A stretch of 64,000 nt of DNA from Methanoculleus caldifontis. Lineage in GTDB: Archaea; Halobacteriota; Methanomicrobia; Methanomicrobiales; Methanoculleaceae. Shown piece after piece: positions 36,356-46,624 of this stretch. Position 1 is the stretch's first letter. Every line of letters begins with the position of its first letter. The stretch is from positions 248,001 to 312,000 of the forward strand of contig NZ_WBKO01000001.1 of NCBI RefSeq assembly GCF_032842345.1, read 5' to 3'. Position numbers and translations under genes: made by a program. Below the pieces are notes generated by a model. It saw nothing but the letters and a program-made list of their open reading frames with translations, ran no database searches and had not been told where the DNA came from.

Positions 36356-38224
36356 ATGGCGCCAAATACCGCAGAGACTCCCCGCCGGCTCCTGCGGGAC
36401 GGGGATATCGGGGAACCGATGAGAGTTCTGGTCGCAGGGACGTCGGCTACCGGCGTCTTTGCCGCCTTCCTCCTGGAGGCTCCCGCCACCAACGCGGTTC
36501 TCTGGTCCCTCCTTTTCATTCCTGCAACACTCGCCGGCTACCATTACCGCGAGAAGGGGATCGCCGTTGCCGCCGTGCTCGGCCTCGCCTCGATCGGGAT
36601 CGTGGCCCTGCGGCCCGACCCCAACCCCGCCATAATCCTCCCGTTCGCCGCCATGATCGCCCTCGCGTCGCTCGCATCGACCCTCGGCTACTCGGTCGAG
36701 CGGGAACGGGTCCGCCGCCGGGAAGCCCTTGAACTGGCTCCGGGCGGGGCGTTTCTCCTCAGCCGCAGGGACGCCGCGATCGAGGACGCGAACGGGGAGT
36801 TCGCGGAACACCTCGGCTACACGGGAGAGGAGATGCAGGACCTCCCGGTCTCGAAGATCTGGCCCTACGCCGACGACCGCGCGCGCTTTCTCGGGCTCGC
36901 GGAGCCGGGCGGGAAGACCGCGGTCGTCGAGACGCGGTTCGTCGGCCGGGACGGCGTCTTGCACAGGTTCATCCTCTCGGGGCGCTCTCTCGACGATGAG
37001 ACAATACTCTGCCGTGCCGGAGATATCACCCGCTACCGGGAGGTGGAGGCGGCCTTAAAGGCCGAACATCGCCGCCTCCTCTCGGTCCTCGATACGCTCC
37101 CCGCATACGTCATCCTCCTCGGAGAGGACCATACCTTCCGGTACGCCAACAGGGCGTTCCGCGAGACCTTCGGCGACCCGGAGGGCAGGCCCTGCTACGA
37201 GGTGCAGCGCGGCTCCCGCCGGCCCTGCAACCCCTGCCGCGGGACGCTGGTCTTCACCCTCAGGAGCCCGCAGCGGTGGGAGTGGGACCACACTGCGAAC
37301 GGGAAGACCTACGAGGTCCACGCCTACCCGTTCACCGACACGGACGGGACGGACCTGATGCTCCAGCTCGGCGTCGACATCACCCAGCGGGTTCAGGCGG
37401 AAGAGGCGCTCAAAGGGATCGCCGGGAACCTCCAGGCAAAGAACCGGGAACTCGAGGTGCTGCGGAGCCAGCTCTGCGTCGTCAACCAGGACCTCGACGA
37501 GATGGTCAGGGAGCGGACCGCCGACGTGGAGAAACTCCTCGCCCAGAAGGACGAGTTCATATCGCAGCTCGGCCACGACCTCAAGACGCCCTTGACCCCG
37601 CTCGTCGCGCTCATGCCGAGGATCATCGAGCGGGAGCAGGACCCCTCGCTCCGGCGCCTTCTCGAGATCGCCGGCCACAACGTCACCTACATGAAGGACC
37701 TGGTCCAGAAGACCCTGCAGCTCGCCCGGATGAACTCCCTCTACATCGAACTCGACCTCGAGCCCCTCGACCTCCGGGCCGAACTCGAGAGCGCCATCCG
37801 AAACTATACGGCCCCGTCCAGGGCGAAGGCCATCACCCTCGCGAACAACGTCCCGCCGGGGCTCGTCGTCAGGGCCGACCGGGTCCTCCTCGGCGAGGTC
37901 TTCAACAACCTGCTCGCGAACGCCGTCAAGTACATGCAGAACGAGACGGGGACGATCACCGTCGACGCCGCCCGCGACGGGAAGACCGTGCTCGTCTCCG
38001 TCAGGGACACCGGGATCGGCATGACCCGCGAGCAGCTCGAGAAGGCGTTCATCGAGTTCTACAAGGCCGACACCTCCCGGCACGACCTCGAGTCGCCGGG
38101 ACTCGGTCTCACGATCTGCCGGCGGATCGTGGAGCGGCACGGCGGGCGCATCTGGGCCGAGAGTGACGGCGAAGGGAGGGGCTCGACCATCATATTCACC
38201 CTCGAGGCGATCGACGGGCCGTGA
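36356..38224 (+). CDS. PAS-domain sensor histidine kinase, membrane bound
   Basis: 622 residues. Four membrane helices at about 22-105, a PAS domain at about 130-225, a second PAS at about 240-345 with a CYEVQ..PCNPC cysteine motif that could hold a metal or respond to redox state, a coiled coil at 350-400, the HisKA box with His407 (QLGHDLKTPLTPL), and a HATPase domain (NNLLANAVKYMQNE, DTGIGMTREQLEKAF, GLGLTICRRIVERHGG). It lies just upstream of a single receiver and a CheB catalytic protein, which are likely partners. Confidence 0.93.
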   Translation: MAPNTAETPRRLLRDGDIGEPMRVLVAGTSATGVFAAFLLEAPATNAVLWSLLFIPATLAGYHYREKGIAVAAVLGLASIGIVALRPDPNPAIILPFAAMIALASLASTLGYSVERERVRRREALELAPGGAFLLSRRDAAIEDANGEFAEHLGYTGEEMQDLPVSKIWPYADDRARFLGLAEPGGKTAVVETRFVGRDGVLHRFILSGRSLDDETILCRAGDITRYREVEAALKAEHRRLLSVLDTLPAYVILLGEDHTFRYANRAFRETFGDPEGRPCYEVQRGSRRPCNPCRGTLVFTLRSPQRWEWDHTANGKTYEVHAYPFTDTDGTDLMLQLGVDITQRVQAEEALKGIAGNLQAKNRELEVLRSQLCVVNQDLDEMVRERTADVEKLLAQKDEFISQLGHDLKTPLTPLVALMPRIIEREQDPSLRRLLEIAGHNVTYMKDLVQKTLQLARMNSLYIELDLEPLDLRAELESAIRNYTAPSRAKAITLANNVPPGLVVRADRVLLGEVFNNLLANAVKYMQNETGTITVDAARDGKTVLVSVRDTGIGMTREQLEKAFIEFYKADTSRHDLESPGLGLTICRRIVERHGGRIWAESDGEGRGSTIIFTLEAIDGP

Positions 38225-38302
38225 CGGGGATCCATAACCTTATATGTACCACAGTTCGAGAGAGAACTACCAGGGACCCGGGAGGTCCGGGGAAGGGGCA
38301 AG

Positions 38303-38689
38303 ATGGCGGAAGCACCGTGCCGGCGGATTATGGTCGTCGATGACGACGTCTTCATCCTCGAAGTGATGAAAGAACTCTTCGAACCGGAGGGGATCGGGGT
38401 CGTCGCCGCGGAGAGCGGCGATGCCTGTATCGGGGAGCTGGAGAGAGGGTTTAAGGGCGTCGTCCTGATGGACGTCATGATGCCCGGAAAGGATGGCTGG
38501 GAGACGATCGCGGAGATGATCGACCGCGACCTCATGGAGGGGAACGTCGTCGCGATGCTCACGGCAAAGGACATCCCCGACGGAGAGCTGGACTACTTAA
38601 AGGAGCACGTCATCGACTACATCACGAAACCGTTCGAGGCGGATGAGATCGTGACCGTCGTGAAGGGCTACCTCGACTACCTCGGGTGA
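38303..38689 (+). CDS. Single-domain response regulator (CheY-like receiver)
   Basis: 128 residues, one receiver domain without an output domain. The acidic pair is in MVVDDDVFI, the phospho-acceptor Asp in VVLMDVMMPGKDGW, the Thr in AMLTAKD and the Lys in DYITKPF. It follows the histidine kinase and precedes a CheB catalytic-domain gene by only 12 bases. Together the last two add up to a CheB split into receiver and effector. Confidence 0.93.
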   Translation: MAEAPCRRIMVVDDDVFILEVMKELFEPEGIGVVAAESGDACIGELERGFKGVVLMDVMMPGKDGWETIAEMIDRDLMEGNVVAMLTAKDIPDGELDYLKEHVIDYITKPFEADEIVTVVKGYLDYLG

Positions 38690-38701
38690 GGGGGGACGCG
38701 C

Positions 38702-39295
38702 ATGGAGAACGCCGCACCGACTCCCCGGGACCGCCGGACGATCGTGGTCATCGGCGCCTCGACCGGGGGCCCGCGGACGCTGGAGATGATCTTCTCCCGG
38801 TTCCCGCTCGTGGATGCCGCCGTCGTCGTCGTCCAGCACATGCCCCGTTACATCAACAGCGGGCTCTGCCGGCACCTTGCGGAGACCTCCCGGATGGAGG
38901 TCAGGGTCGTGGAGGACGGCGACGCGGTGGAGCACGGCACGATCTACGTGGCCCCAAGCGACGTCCATCTGAAGTTCGTCGGCAACCGGCGGCTCGCTCT
39001 CTTCGACGACGAGAAGGTCCGGTACGCCAGGCCCTCGATCGACATCGCGATGACGTCGCTTGAGCCAAACGGCGCCGACCGGTTCGTCGGGGTGATCCTC
39101 TCGGGAATGGGCGACGACGGTGCCGGGGGGATCCGTCATATCAAGGCCATCGGGGGGGCCACCTTCGCGCAGGCCCTTCCTACCTGCGCCATCCACGCCA
39201 TGCCCCGCGCCGCGTTCGAGACCGGGCGGGTCGACCGGATGCTCCCGCCCGAGGAGATCCGGGAGGAGATCATCCGGATCGCGGGCACCCTCTGA
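38702..39295 (+). CDS. CheB methylesterase catalytic-domain protein (no receiver)
   Basis: 197 residues matching the C-terminal domain of CheB, which removes methyl groups from chemoreceptor glutamates. The catalytic triad is visible as Ser20 in IGASTGGPRTL, His in VVQHMPRYIN and Asp in LSGMGDDGAGGI. The receiver that normally inhibits it is not fused but encoded by the gene just upstream. No cheA, cheR or receptor gene is in the window, so a role outside chemotaxis is possible. Confidence 0.9.
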   Translation: MENAAPTPRDRRTIVVIGASTGGPRTLEMIFSRFPLVDAAVVVVQHMPRYINSGLCRHLAETSRMEVRVVEDGDAVEHGTIYVAPSDVHLKFVGNRRLALFDDEKVRYARPSIDIAMTSLEPNGADRFVGVILSGMGDDGAGGIRHIKAIGGATFAQALPTCAIHAMPRAAFETGRVDRMLPPEEIREEIIRIAGTL

Positions 39296-39352
39296 GGGGG
39301 CCGGCCCCCGCCCCCGACGTTTCTAAATGGGTGAACGACCCATACTCCCTGC

Positions 39353-42300
39353 ATGGAGGTCTCACCTTTCCTCGCCCGGTACCTCGACGGCCTGACCGAG
39401 GAGCTTGAGGCCGCGATGAAGGTTGCCGCCGCCGCGCGGACGCGCGGGCTCGATCCGACGATGGAGATCGAGATCCCGATCGCGAGCGATCTTGCCGACC
39501 GCGTGGAGGCGCTCCTCGGCTACAAAGGGATCGCGGCCCGGATCCGGGAGCTCGAGGAGGAGATGTCCCGTGAGGAGGCGGCGCTCCGGATCGGCGACGA
39601 TTTCGTGGCCAGGAAGTTTGGCGAGACCACGCCGGAGGAGATCCTCGACCACGCCATCCGGGGGGCGATGGCGCTCCTGACCGAAGGTGTGGTGGCCGCC
39701 CCGACGGAGGGGATCGGGAAGGTCAGCCTCGGCAAGAACGACGACGGGACCGAATACTTAAAGATCTACTACGCTGGCCCCATCCGGAGCGCCGGCGGGA
39801 CGGCGCAGGCGCTCTCGGTCCTGGTGGGCGACTACGTCCGCCAGGCGCTCGGCATCAACCGCTACATCCCCCGCCCCGAGGAGGTTGAGCGCTACATCGA
39901 GGAGATCCGGCAGTACAACAACATCATGAGCCTCCAGTATCTCCCGAGCGAAAAAGAGCTCCGGATGATCATCGAGAACTGCCCGGTCTGCATCGACGGG
40001 GAACCGACCGAGCAGCAGGAGGTGAGCGGCTACCGGAACCTGGAGCGGGTGGAGACGAACACCGTCCGGGGCGGCATGGCGCTCGTCGTCGCGGAAGGGC
40101 TCGCGCTGAAAGCCCCGAAAGTCTTGAAGAACGTCCGCAAGATGAAGATGCAGGGCTGGGACTGGCTCGAGGTGATGATCGGCGGCGGCCCCAAGACCGG
40201 CGACGATGATGCGGGCGCCGTGATCAAGCCGAAGGACAAGTACATCCGGGACCTGATCGGCGGGCGGCCGGTCTTTTCGTACCCGATGCGGAAGGGCGGG
40301 TTCCGGCTGCGACTCGGCCGGGCTCGGAACACCGGGTTTGCGGCGGCGGGTCTGAACCCGGCGACGATGCACATCCTCGGGGACTTCCTCGCGGTCGGGA
40401 CCCAGATGAAGGTCGAACGGCCCGGAAAGGCGGCCGGAATCGTGCCGGTGGACTCGATCCAGGGGCCGACGGTCAAGCTCCGGAGCGGCGAGGTGCGGCG
40501 GGTCGACGACAAAGCGGAGGCAAAACGGATTGCGGGGCAGGTCGAGGAGATCCTCGACGTCGGCGAGATCCTGATCAGCTTCGGGGAGTTCATGGAGAAC
40601 AACCACCCGCTGATGCCGCCGAGTTACTGCGAGGAGTGGTGGCGGCTCGAGGGCGGCCCCCGGCACCCGGAGAGCGAACTCGAAGCGATCGAGTTCGCGC
40701 TCGACGGGGCACCCCTCCATCCCGATTACACCTACATGTGGGACGACGTCGCCCCAGCCGATATCGCTCTCCTCGCGGACCGCGTCAGCACCGGCGGCAG
40801 GGTCGAGGACGGGGTGCTGATGCTGCCGCACACCCCGGAGGTGAAGGCGGTCCTCGAGGAGCTCCTGGTTCCCCACCACCTTGCCGGCGACCATATCGCG
40901 CTCCCCGAGCACCTGGTCTTCCTCGCCTGCCTCGGCCTGACGCTCCACCTCGAGAAGAAGCCTGCGTGGCAGGACGCCCCGATGGAGAACTCGCTCGGCC
41001 TCGTGATGCACCTCTCGGGTTTCCTCGTCCGGTCGCGGGCGGGCACCCGGATCGGCGGGCGGATGGGCCGGCCGGGGAAGTCGAAGCCGCGGGAGATGAA
41101 GCCGCCGCCCCACTCTCTCTTCCCGATAGGGGACGAAGGCGGGGCTCGCCGGTCGTTTCAGGCAGCAAGGGCCGGAAAGCCCCGGTCGAACATGGACGGC
41201 GGGGTGGTCGAGGTCGAGGTCGGGGAGCGGCGCTGCCCGACCTGCGGGACCTTCACCTACAAGAACCTCTGCACCTGCGGGGCGCACACGCGGCCGGTCC
41301 TCCGGTGCCCGAAGTGCAGCAAGGAGGTCGGCAAAGACGTCTGCCCCCGGTGCAACGTGCCGACGGTCTGCCTCCAGAAGATCTCGATCAACATCAAGAC
41401 CGAGTACGCGGCGGCGCTGGAACGTCTCGGGATCCGCGACTCGGCGATCCCGCTCCTCAAAGGCGTCAAAGGCCTGATCTCCCGCGAGCGGCCGGTGGAG
41501 TCGATCGAGAAAGGGGTTCTCCGGGCGTTGCAGAACCTTTATGTCTTCAAGGACGGGACCGTCCGCTACGATATGATCGACCTTCCCCTGACCCATTTCC
41601 GGCCGGACGAGGTCGGCGTTCCGATCGAGCGGCTCCGGGAACTCGGCTACGCTCAGGACATCTACGGCAACGACCTCGTCTCCACCGACCAGGTGCTGGA
41701 ACTCCGCCACCAGGACATCCTGGTCTCACAGGACTGCGGCGAGTGGCTGGTCCGGGTGGCGAAGTTCGTCGACGACCTCCTGGTGCGGGTCTACGGGCTC
41801 GAACCCTTCTACCGGGCGGAGAAGCCGCTCGACCTCGTGGGCCACCTCCTGATGGCGCTTGCTCCGCACACGAGCGCCGGGGTCCTCTGCCGGCTGATCG
41901 GCTACTCGAAGGCCGCGGTCGGCTACGGCCACCCGTTCTTCCACGCGGCGAAACGGCGGAACTGTTTTGCGGGCGAGACAGAGATAACGGTCTCCGATGG
42001 TCGCCGGTGGACGACGGTGCCGATCCGGCAGTTCGTAACGGAAAATTTCGATCTCTCGAAACCGGGGATCGACCATGTCGGGACGTTCTACTCCGACCCC
42101 CGGCAGCCGTTCTACGTCCGGAGCATCGATCCGCAGGGGATGGTCAGCATCAAGAAGGTCACGTCGGTCTCGGTCCACCGGGCCCCGGCGCACCTTGTCC
42201 GGTTCGCGACCCGGCGGGGGAAGGTCCTCACGGTCACCCCCGACCACGCGATGCTGGTCTGGGATACCGATTACCTGAAGAAGATCCGGGCGCTCGAGGT

Positions 42301-43210
42301 GAAGATCGGCGATAAGGTCCCGGCGGAGGAGGGGGGGCTCGTCGTGGCCGACGAGGTCGTCAGCCGCGAGACCGTGCAAGCGCTCGACGACCGGGTCTAC
42401 TGCCTCACGGTCGCGGAGAACCATACCCTGGTCGCGAACGGGATCTTCTGCGGACAGTGCGACGGGGACGAGGACTGCGTGATGCTCCTCCTCGACGGCC
42501 TGATCAACTTCTCCCGCGCCTTCCTCCCGGAGACGCGAGGCGGGACGATGGACGCCCCGCTCGTCCTGACGACCCGGATCGACCCGGCGGAGGTCGACAA
42601 GGAGAGCCTGAACGTCGACGTCTGCGACCACTACCCGATCGAGGTCTACAACGGCTGCCTCACCTACACCCACCCAAAAGACCTCGACAAATACGTCGAT
42701 AGGGTGGAGCGGCGACTCGGCACCCCGGCCCAGGTCGAGGGGTTCTTCTACACCCACCCGACCTCGGACATCTCGGCGGGGCCGCTCGAGTCGACCTACA
42801 CGCTGCTCGGCTCGATGCTCGACAAACTCGAGGCGGAGCTCGACCTCGCAGAGAAGATCCGTGCCGTGGACGCCGACGACGTCGCGGAGAGAGTCTTAAA
42901 CACCCATTTCATCCGCGACCTCCAGGGCAACCTCAACGCGTTCTCAAAGCAAAAGGTCCGGTGCATGAAGTGCAACGCGAAGTACCGGCGGATGCCGCTT
43001 GCGGGCAAGTGCACCCGCTGCGGGGGCAACGTCATCCCCACCGTCCACGAGGGGTCGGTGAAGAAGTACCTGGAGATGTCGCGCAACATCTGCGAAACCT
43101 ACGCGATATCGGAGTATACGAAGCAGCGGGTCGAGGTGCTCTTCATGCAGATCGAGTCGACCTTCGGCGAGCCCCCGGAGCGGCAACTGGGGCTCGCGGA
43201 CTTCATGTGA
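39353..43210 (+). CDS. polC: DNA polymerase D large subunit (DP2), intein-containing precursor
   Basis: 1285 residues; 1120 after removal of the intein at residues 871-1035. DP2 is the polymerase subunit of PolD, the replicase of euryarchaea. Landmarks: [25 protein letters not shown] near residue 140, the zinc-finger cluster CPTCG..CTCG..CPKC..CPRC at about 626-668, the active-site sequence [17 protein letters not shown] split by the intein, and a C-terminal zinc cluster CMKCN..CTRCGGN near 1205. The partner DP1 is not in the window. The start ATG follows CTCCCTGC; the gene stands alone with a TATA-like TTTCTAAATGG upstream. Confidence 0.96.
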   Translation: MEVSPFLARYLDGLTEELEAAMKVAAAARTRGLDPTMEIEIPIASDLADRVEALLGYKGIAARIRELEEEMSREEAALRIGDDFVARKFGETTPEEILDHAIRGAMALLTEGVVAAPTEGIGKVSLGKNDDGTEYLKIYYAGPIRSAGGTAQALSVLVGDYVRQALGINRYIPRPEEVERYIEEIRQYNNIMSLQYLPSEKELRMIIENCPVCIDGEPTEQQEVSGYRNLERVETNTVRGGMALVVAEGLALKAPKVLKNVRKMKMQGWDWLEVMIGGGPKTGDDDAGAVIKPKDKYIRDLIGGRPVFSYPMRKGGFRLRLGRARNTGFAAAGLNPATMHILGDFLAVGTQMKVERPGKAAGIVPVDSIQGPTVKLRSGEVRRVDDKAEAKRIAGQVEEILDVGEILISFGEFMENNHPLMPPSYCEEWWRLEGGPRHPESELEAIEFALDGAPLHPDYTYMWDDVAPADIALLADRVSTGGRVEDGVLMLPHTPEVKAVLEELLVPHHLAGDHIALPEHLVFLACLGLTLHLEKKPAWQDAPMENSLGLVMHLSGFLVRSRAGTRIGGRMGRPGKSKPREMKPPPHSLFPIGDEGGARRSFQAARAGKPRSNMDGGVVEVEVGERRCPTCGTFTYKNLCTCGAHTRPVLRCPKCSKEVGKDVCPRCNVPTVCLQKISINIKTEYAAALERLGIRDSAIPLLKGVKGLISRERPVESIEKGVLRALQNLYVFKDGTVRYDMIDLPLTHFRPDEVGVPIERLRELGYAQDIYGNDLVSTDQVLELRHQDILVSQDCGEWLVRVAKFVDDLLVRVYGLEPFYRAEKPLDLVGHLLMALAPHTSAGVLCRLIGYSKAAVGYGHPFFHAAKRRNCFAGETEITVSDGRRWTTVPIRQFVTENFDLSKPGIDHVGTFYSDPRQPFYVRSIDPQGMVSIKKVTSVSVHRAPAHLVRFATRRGKVLTVTPDHAMLVWDTDYLKKIRALEVKIGDKVPAEEGGLVVADEVVSRETVQALDDRVYCLTVAENHTLVANGIFCGQCDGDEDCVMLLLDGLINFSRAFLPETRGGTMDAPLVLTTRIDPAEVDKESLNVDVCDHYPIEVYNGCLTYTHPKDLDKYVDRVERRLGTPAQVEGFFYTHPTSDISAGPLESTYTLLGSMLDKLEAELDLAEKIRAVDADDVAERVLNTHFIRDLQGNLNAFSKQKVRCMKCNAKYRRMPLAGKCTRCGGNVIPTVHEGSVKKYLEMSRNICETYAISEYTKQRVEVLFMQIESTFGEPPERQLGLADFM
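41963..42457 (+). other. Mini-intein in PolD large subunit, C-terminal Gln
   Basis: 165 residues inserted in RRN/CDGDED, beside the catalytic aspartates. Block A begins CFAGETEI; block B is [12 protein letters not shown] with the TxxH residues; block F is [22 protein letters not shown], and the +1 extein residue is Cys. There is no LAGLIDADG endonuclease between blocks B and F. The last residue is Gln instead of Asn and the one before it is Gly instead of His, as known for some PolII inteins that still splice. Confidence 0.92.
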
Positions 43211-43216
43211 GGCGTG

Positions 43217-44044
43217 ATGGAGGCCGCAGAGGTTCTCTCGGCGATCAGGGCCGGTCTCCCCGTCAGGGGCGACCGGCGGCGGCCCGAGGTCGAGCCGGTG
43301 GCCGGGCTCCCGGCCTATCGGCTGACGACGGCCGCGTCGCGGGCGGACCGGACGGTCCTCTTCTTCCACGGCGGCAGGTTTACCTCCGGCTCGACGGCTG
43401 AATCGCTTGATATCTGCGCCCGGATTGCGGATGCTGCATGTGCAGAGGTCATCTCGGTCGACTACCGGCTCGCGCCGGCGCACCCCTTCCCGGCGGCGGT
43501 GGTAGACTGCCTTGCCGCCTACCGGCACCTGCTCATGGATGGTTACGCCCCTGAGCGGGTGGTGCCGGTCGGGCTCTCGGCCGGGGGGACGCTCGCCCTC
43601 TCGATGCTTCTATCCGCCGGGAGCCAGGGGCTCCCGATGCCGGCGGCCGGAGTCCTGCTCTCCCCGCCGGTCGAGATGCTCTTCCTCGGCGATTCGGTCC
43701 TCCTGAACCGGCGGACGGACTGGCTGGCGCCGCAGGACCTCGCCGAGATGCGGGAGGACTACCTCCTCGGCGCCGATCCGGCGGACCCGCTGGCGTCGCC
43801 GCTCTACGCGGACCTCTCCGGGCTGCCGCCGCTGATGGTCCAGGCCGGGGGCGGGGAGGTGCTGATCGACGGGATCTGTGCGTTCGTCAGCACCGCCCGG
43901 CTCCAGGGGGTGCCGGTCACGTTCGACGTCGCGGAGGGGATGTTTCACTGCTGGCAGGCGTTCGCGGCGGTCCTTCCCGAGGGCGCGGCGGCGATCGAGC
44001 GGGTCGGGGCGTTCGTCCGCCGGCACGTGCCGAACGAGGGGTGA
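43217..44044 (+). CDS. Alpha/beta hydrolase, hormone-sensitive-lipase-type esterase
   Basis: 275 residues. The oxyanion motif HGG (LFFHGGRFTSGS), nucleophile GLSAGG (Ser about residue 118), catalytic Asp in GGEVLIDG and His in EGMFHCWQAF place it in the HSL (family IV) esterases. It also has DYRLAPAHPFPAAVVD. It begins with ATG at 43217 after TGAGGCG; a GTG one codon upstream is possible. It follows DP2 closely but is functionally unrelated. Confidence 0.92.
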   Translation: MEAAEVLSAIRAGLPVRGDRRRPEVEPVAGLPAYRLTTAASRADRTVLFFHGGRFTSGSTAESLDICARIADAACAEVISVDYRLAPAHPFPAAVVDCLAAYRHLLMDGYAPERVVPVGLSAGGTLALSMLLSAGSQGLPMPAAGVLLSPPVEMLFLGDSVLLNRRTDWLAPQDLAEMREDYLLGADPADPLASPLYADLSGLPPLMVQAGGGEVLIDGICAFVSTARLQGVPVTFDVAEGMFHCWQAFAAVLPEGAAAIERVGAFVRRHVPNEG

Positions 44045-44097
44045 GGGGGGCGGCCGGGCATCAAGCTCATTAGGCCGGAGGTTCTATTGGTACAGGC

Positions 44098-44180
44098 GCG
44101 AGTGTTACCGAGCGGCCAAAGGTGATCGACTCAAGATCGATTCTCGAAGGGGTTCGCAGGTTCGAATCCTGCCACTCGCA
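44098..44180 (+). tRNA. tRNA-Leu (anticodon CAA)
   Basis: The acceptor stem GCGAGTG pairs with CACTCGC and is followed by discriminator A. The D arm is ACC..GAGCGGCCAAA..GGT, the anticodon arm ATCGA-CTCAAGA-TCGAT gives CAA, a long variable arm (CTCGAAGGGGTTC) marks a class II tRNA, and the T arm is GCAGG-TTCGAAT-CCTGC. 83 bases, no intron, CCA not encoded. Accessory sequences begin directly downstream, consistent with tRNA genes as integration sites. Confidence 0.95.
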
Positions 44181-44927
44181 TTCTGTTTTTCCGGGTTGTG
44201 GATTTCGCTTGAAAATTCAGCGCCGGTCAACTAGGATCGGTGTTGGTGCTAGAGACCCAGGCCCGGGCATGCGGGTCAGTACCACTCGACCATACCCACT
44301 GATGGTGAAGTTTAGCCTAACTGACGGCGATCCCGCATCTCCGGACATTCACTTTCTGCCGTTAATATAGTGTGGGCCACTTTCGCACACCTATCGTTCA
44401 TTACGTTGAAAACAAGTCTAAGAAGAATTACAATGTGCATCTTATATAGTTCACCCAATCGAGTACGCAAAATTATATATAAGATAAGCCCTACATCCCA
44501 TCCCTGTCTACAGAACGGACGGATGAATCAAGGGAGGATCGAGTTTGAATTTAACGAAAATTCCGTCATTATCAGCAATCATTAGTCTAAACAGGCGTTT
44601 CCAGTACTCTTTCTCTACTTCATCACGATACTGCATCACCCCCCCGTGACTCCCGGGCGGTGAACCGCAGCCGTACCGCTGCTGCCCCGCTTTGGACTCC
44701 TCTCGTTCGAAAAGACACGAAGTACAGCTGAACATGGCCGCCTGTAGAGCCAGCTGGCGAGGTGCGGGACCGTTCTCCAGGAGATGGACCTGGGACCGGC
44801 ATGATCCCTGAAGCAAATCTGGGAGATGCCTGCCTCTCGCGTCCACTTTCCCGTGAAAGACGATGCAAACGCGAAAAGCATCAACGCTATAGACTCCATC
44901 AGGCGGCTCTATGAAATCGAATGAGAC
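44181..44927. other. AT-richer intergenic region downstream of tRNA-Leu
   Basis: No convincing gene. A strong TATA-like AAATTATATATAAG (about 44470-44484) precedes a 20-codon ORF at 44523-44585. A 32-codon ORF at 44826-44924 ends four bases before the next gene and might be a remnant or a small protein; neither has a convincing ribosome site. No second copy of the tRNA 3' end was found here. Confidence 0.4.
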
Positions 44928-46583
44928 ATGAACATGAAAGTGCATGTAAATGGGATCGCAGGAGTACTAACTCTGCTCCTGCTGATAGGGATCGCCATGG
45001 TACCGGCGTCGGCCGGCACATGGCAAATCGAGACCGTCGATTCCGCGGGAGATGTCGGGGAGCACACCTCGCTGGCCCTGGATCCGACCACCGGCAACCC
45101 CCGGATCAGTTACTACGATTTCACGAACGGTCATCTGAAGTATGCTGCCCGTGACGGGTCGACCTGGCAGATCGAGACCGTCGATCCCGCGGAAGATGTT
45201 GGGGAGTTCACCTCCCTGGCCCTGGACCCGGCCACCGGCCACCCACGGATCAGTTACTATGACTCTACGAACAGCGACCTGAAGTATGCCGCCTGGGACG
45301 GGTCAGCCTGGCAGATCGAGACCGTCAATCCCGCGGGAGATGTCGGGGAGTTCACCTCCCTGGCCCTGGACCCGGCCACCGGCCACCCACGGATCAGTTA
45401 CTATGACACAACCGGTGATCTGAAGTATGCTGCCCATGACGGGTCGGCCTGGCAGATCGAGACCGTCGATTCCGAGGGAGATGTCGGGCTTGATCTCTCC
45501 CTGGCCCTGGACCCGACCACCGGTTACCCCAAGATCAGTTACTATGACTATACGAACTATGACCTGAAGTATGCTGCCTGGAACGGATCGGCTTGGCAGA
45601 TCGAGACCATCGATTCCGTGGAGCCCTGGGTGTGCATCTCCCTGGCCCTGGACCCGACCACCGGCTACCCGCGGATCGCCTACTCCGATGATAGCCTGTT
45701 GGGAGGAGGCCTGAAGTATGCTGCCTGGGACGGGTCGACCTGGCAAATAAAGAAGTTTGCACCCGAAGGGCTTTGGGGAAGTAGGATCTCCCTGGCCCTG
45801 GACCCGACCACCGGCTACCCCAGGATCAGCCACGATGAATCCCACCGGTTGGAGTATGTTACCTGGAACGGGTCAGTCTGGCGGTCCGAGGTCGTCGATT
45901 CCTCGAGAGAAGTGGGGTCCCCCTCTCTGGCCCTGGACCCGACCACCGGCTACCCCAGGATCAGTTACTATGAAGACATAACTCGTTCCGGGGAGATAAC
46001 CCAGGACCTGAAGTATGCAGCCCTGCAGCCCGATAATGTCCCCCCTTCGATCACCGCAATCACGGTCCCCGCGGACCCCCTTCCCGTGAACACCACGGTC
46101 AGCGTCAGCGCAACCTTCACGGATCCGGATGCGGGCAACACCCACACCGCGGTGTGGGACTGGGGTGACGGTACCACCAGCGCCGGGACCGTGACCGGAC
46201 CCAACAGTGCGGGCACCGTCAACGGTTCGCACACCTACACCGCGCCCGGGACCTACACCATCACCCTGACCGTGACAGACAACGACGGATCTTCGGACTC
46301 CGATACCGCAATCATCACTGTGAGGGCGCAAACTCCTGCAGAAGCGACATCGAACCTGATCACCCGGGTGGAGAGCCTCGGTTTACCGCACGGCATCGAG
46401 AATGCGCTCACAGCCATACTGGAGAACGCCATCGCGGCGCTGAACAACGGTGATGAGAATGCAGCCGGCAACGCCCTCAATGCCTTCATGAACCAGGTGG
46501 AGGCGCAGAAAGGAAAGAAATTGACTGTCGGAGAAGCCGACGCTCTGATCGCCATGGCGCAGACGATTGTCGATAGCATCTAG
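44928..46583 (+). CDS. Secreted repeat protein with PKD domain
   Basis: 551 residues. A signal peptide (residues 1-29, ending ASAG) is followed by seven about 47-residue repeats of the form WQIETVDSxGDVG..SLALDPTTGxPRISYYD..LKYAAxDGS, probably a beta-propeller-like array with each repeat one blade. Then comes one PKD domain (WDWGDGTTSAGT..GSHTYTAPGTYTITLTVTDNDG) and a helical C-terminal domain (TRVESLGLPHGIENALTAIL). There is no membrane anchor. It is likely attached to the cell surface or released. Repeats 5-7 are more divergent than 1-4. Confidence 0.88.
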   Translation: MNMKVHVNGIAGVLTLLLLIGIAMVPASAGTWQIETVDSAGDVGEHTSLALDPTTGNPRISYYDFTNGHLKYAARDGSTWQIETVDPAEDVGEFTSLALDPATGHPRISYYDSTNSDLKYAAWDGSAWQIETVNPAGDVGEFTSLALDPATGHPRISYYDTTGDLKYAAHDGSAWQIETVDSEGDVGLDLSLALDPTTGYPKISYYDYTNYDLKYAAWNGSAWQIETIDSVEPWVCISLALDPTTGYPRIAYSDDSLLGGGLKYAAWDGSTWQIKKFAPEGLWGSRISLALDPTTGYPRISHDESHRLEYVTWNGSVWRSEVVDSSREVGSPSLALDPTTGYPRISYYEDITRSGEITQDLKYAALQPDNVPPSITAITVPADPLPVNTTVSVSATFTDPDAGNTHTAVWDWGDGTTSAGTVTGPNSAGTVNGSHTYTAPGTYTITLTVTDNDGSSDSDTAIITVRAQTPAEATSNLITRVESLGLPHGIENALTAILENAIAALNNGDENAAGNALNAFMNQVEAQKGKKLTVGEADALIAMAQTIVDSI

Positions 46584-46617
46584 GCTGCGGAATCGCCAGT
46601 TAGAGCTTCTATCTCCC

Positions 46618-46624
46618 TTTTTTT
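46618..46624 (+). terminator. Oligo-T terminator of the PKD protein gene
   Basis: TTTTTTT follows the stop by about 35 bases in CTATCTCCCTTTTTTT. T-runs alone are sufficient for archaeal termination. Confidence 0.5.

Noticed and set aside
39758-41710. A 650-codon open frame on the minus strand across DP2
   Set aside because: Its product is rich in Arg, Pro, Asp and His with no domain; it is the mirror of codon bias in the real DP2 gene.
44230-44310. Second tRNA gene downstream of tRNA-Leu
   Set aside because: GGTCGAGTGGTA-like sequence on the minus strand looks like a D arm, but no acceptor or T arm can be paired around it.
44508-44945. A 145-codon minus-strand ORF before the PKD protein
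   Set aside because: It covers the next gene's start and the middle of the intergenic region, with a Cys/His-scattered composition and no domain.
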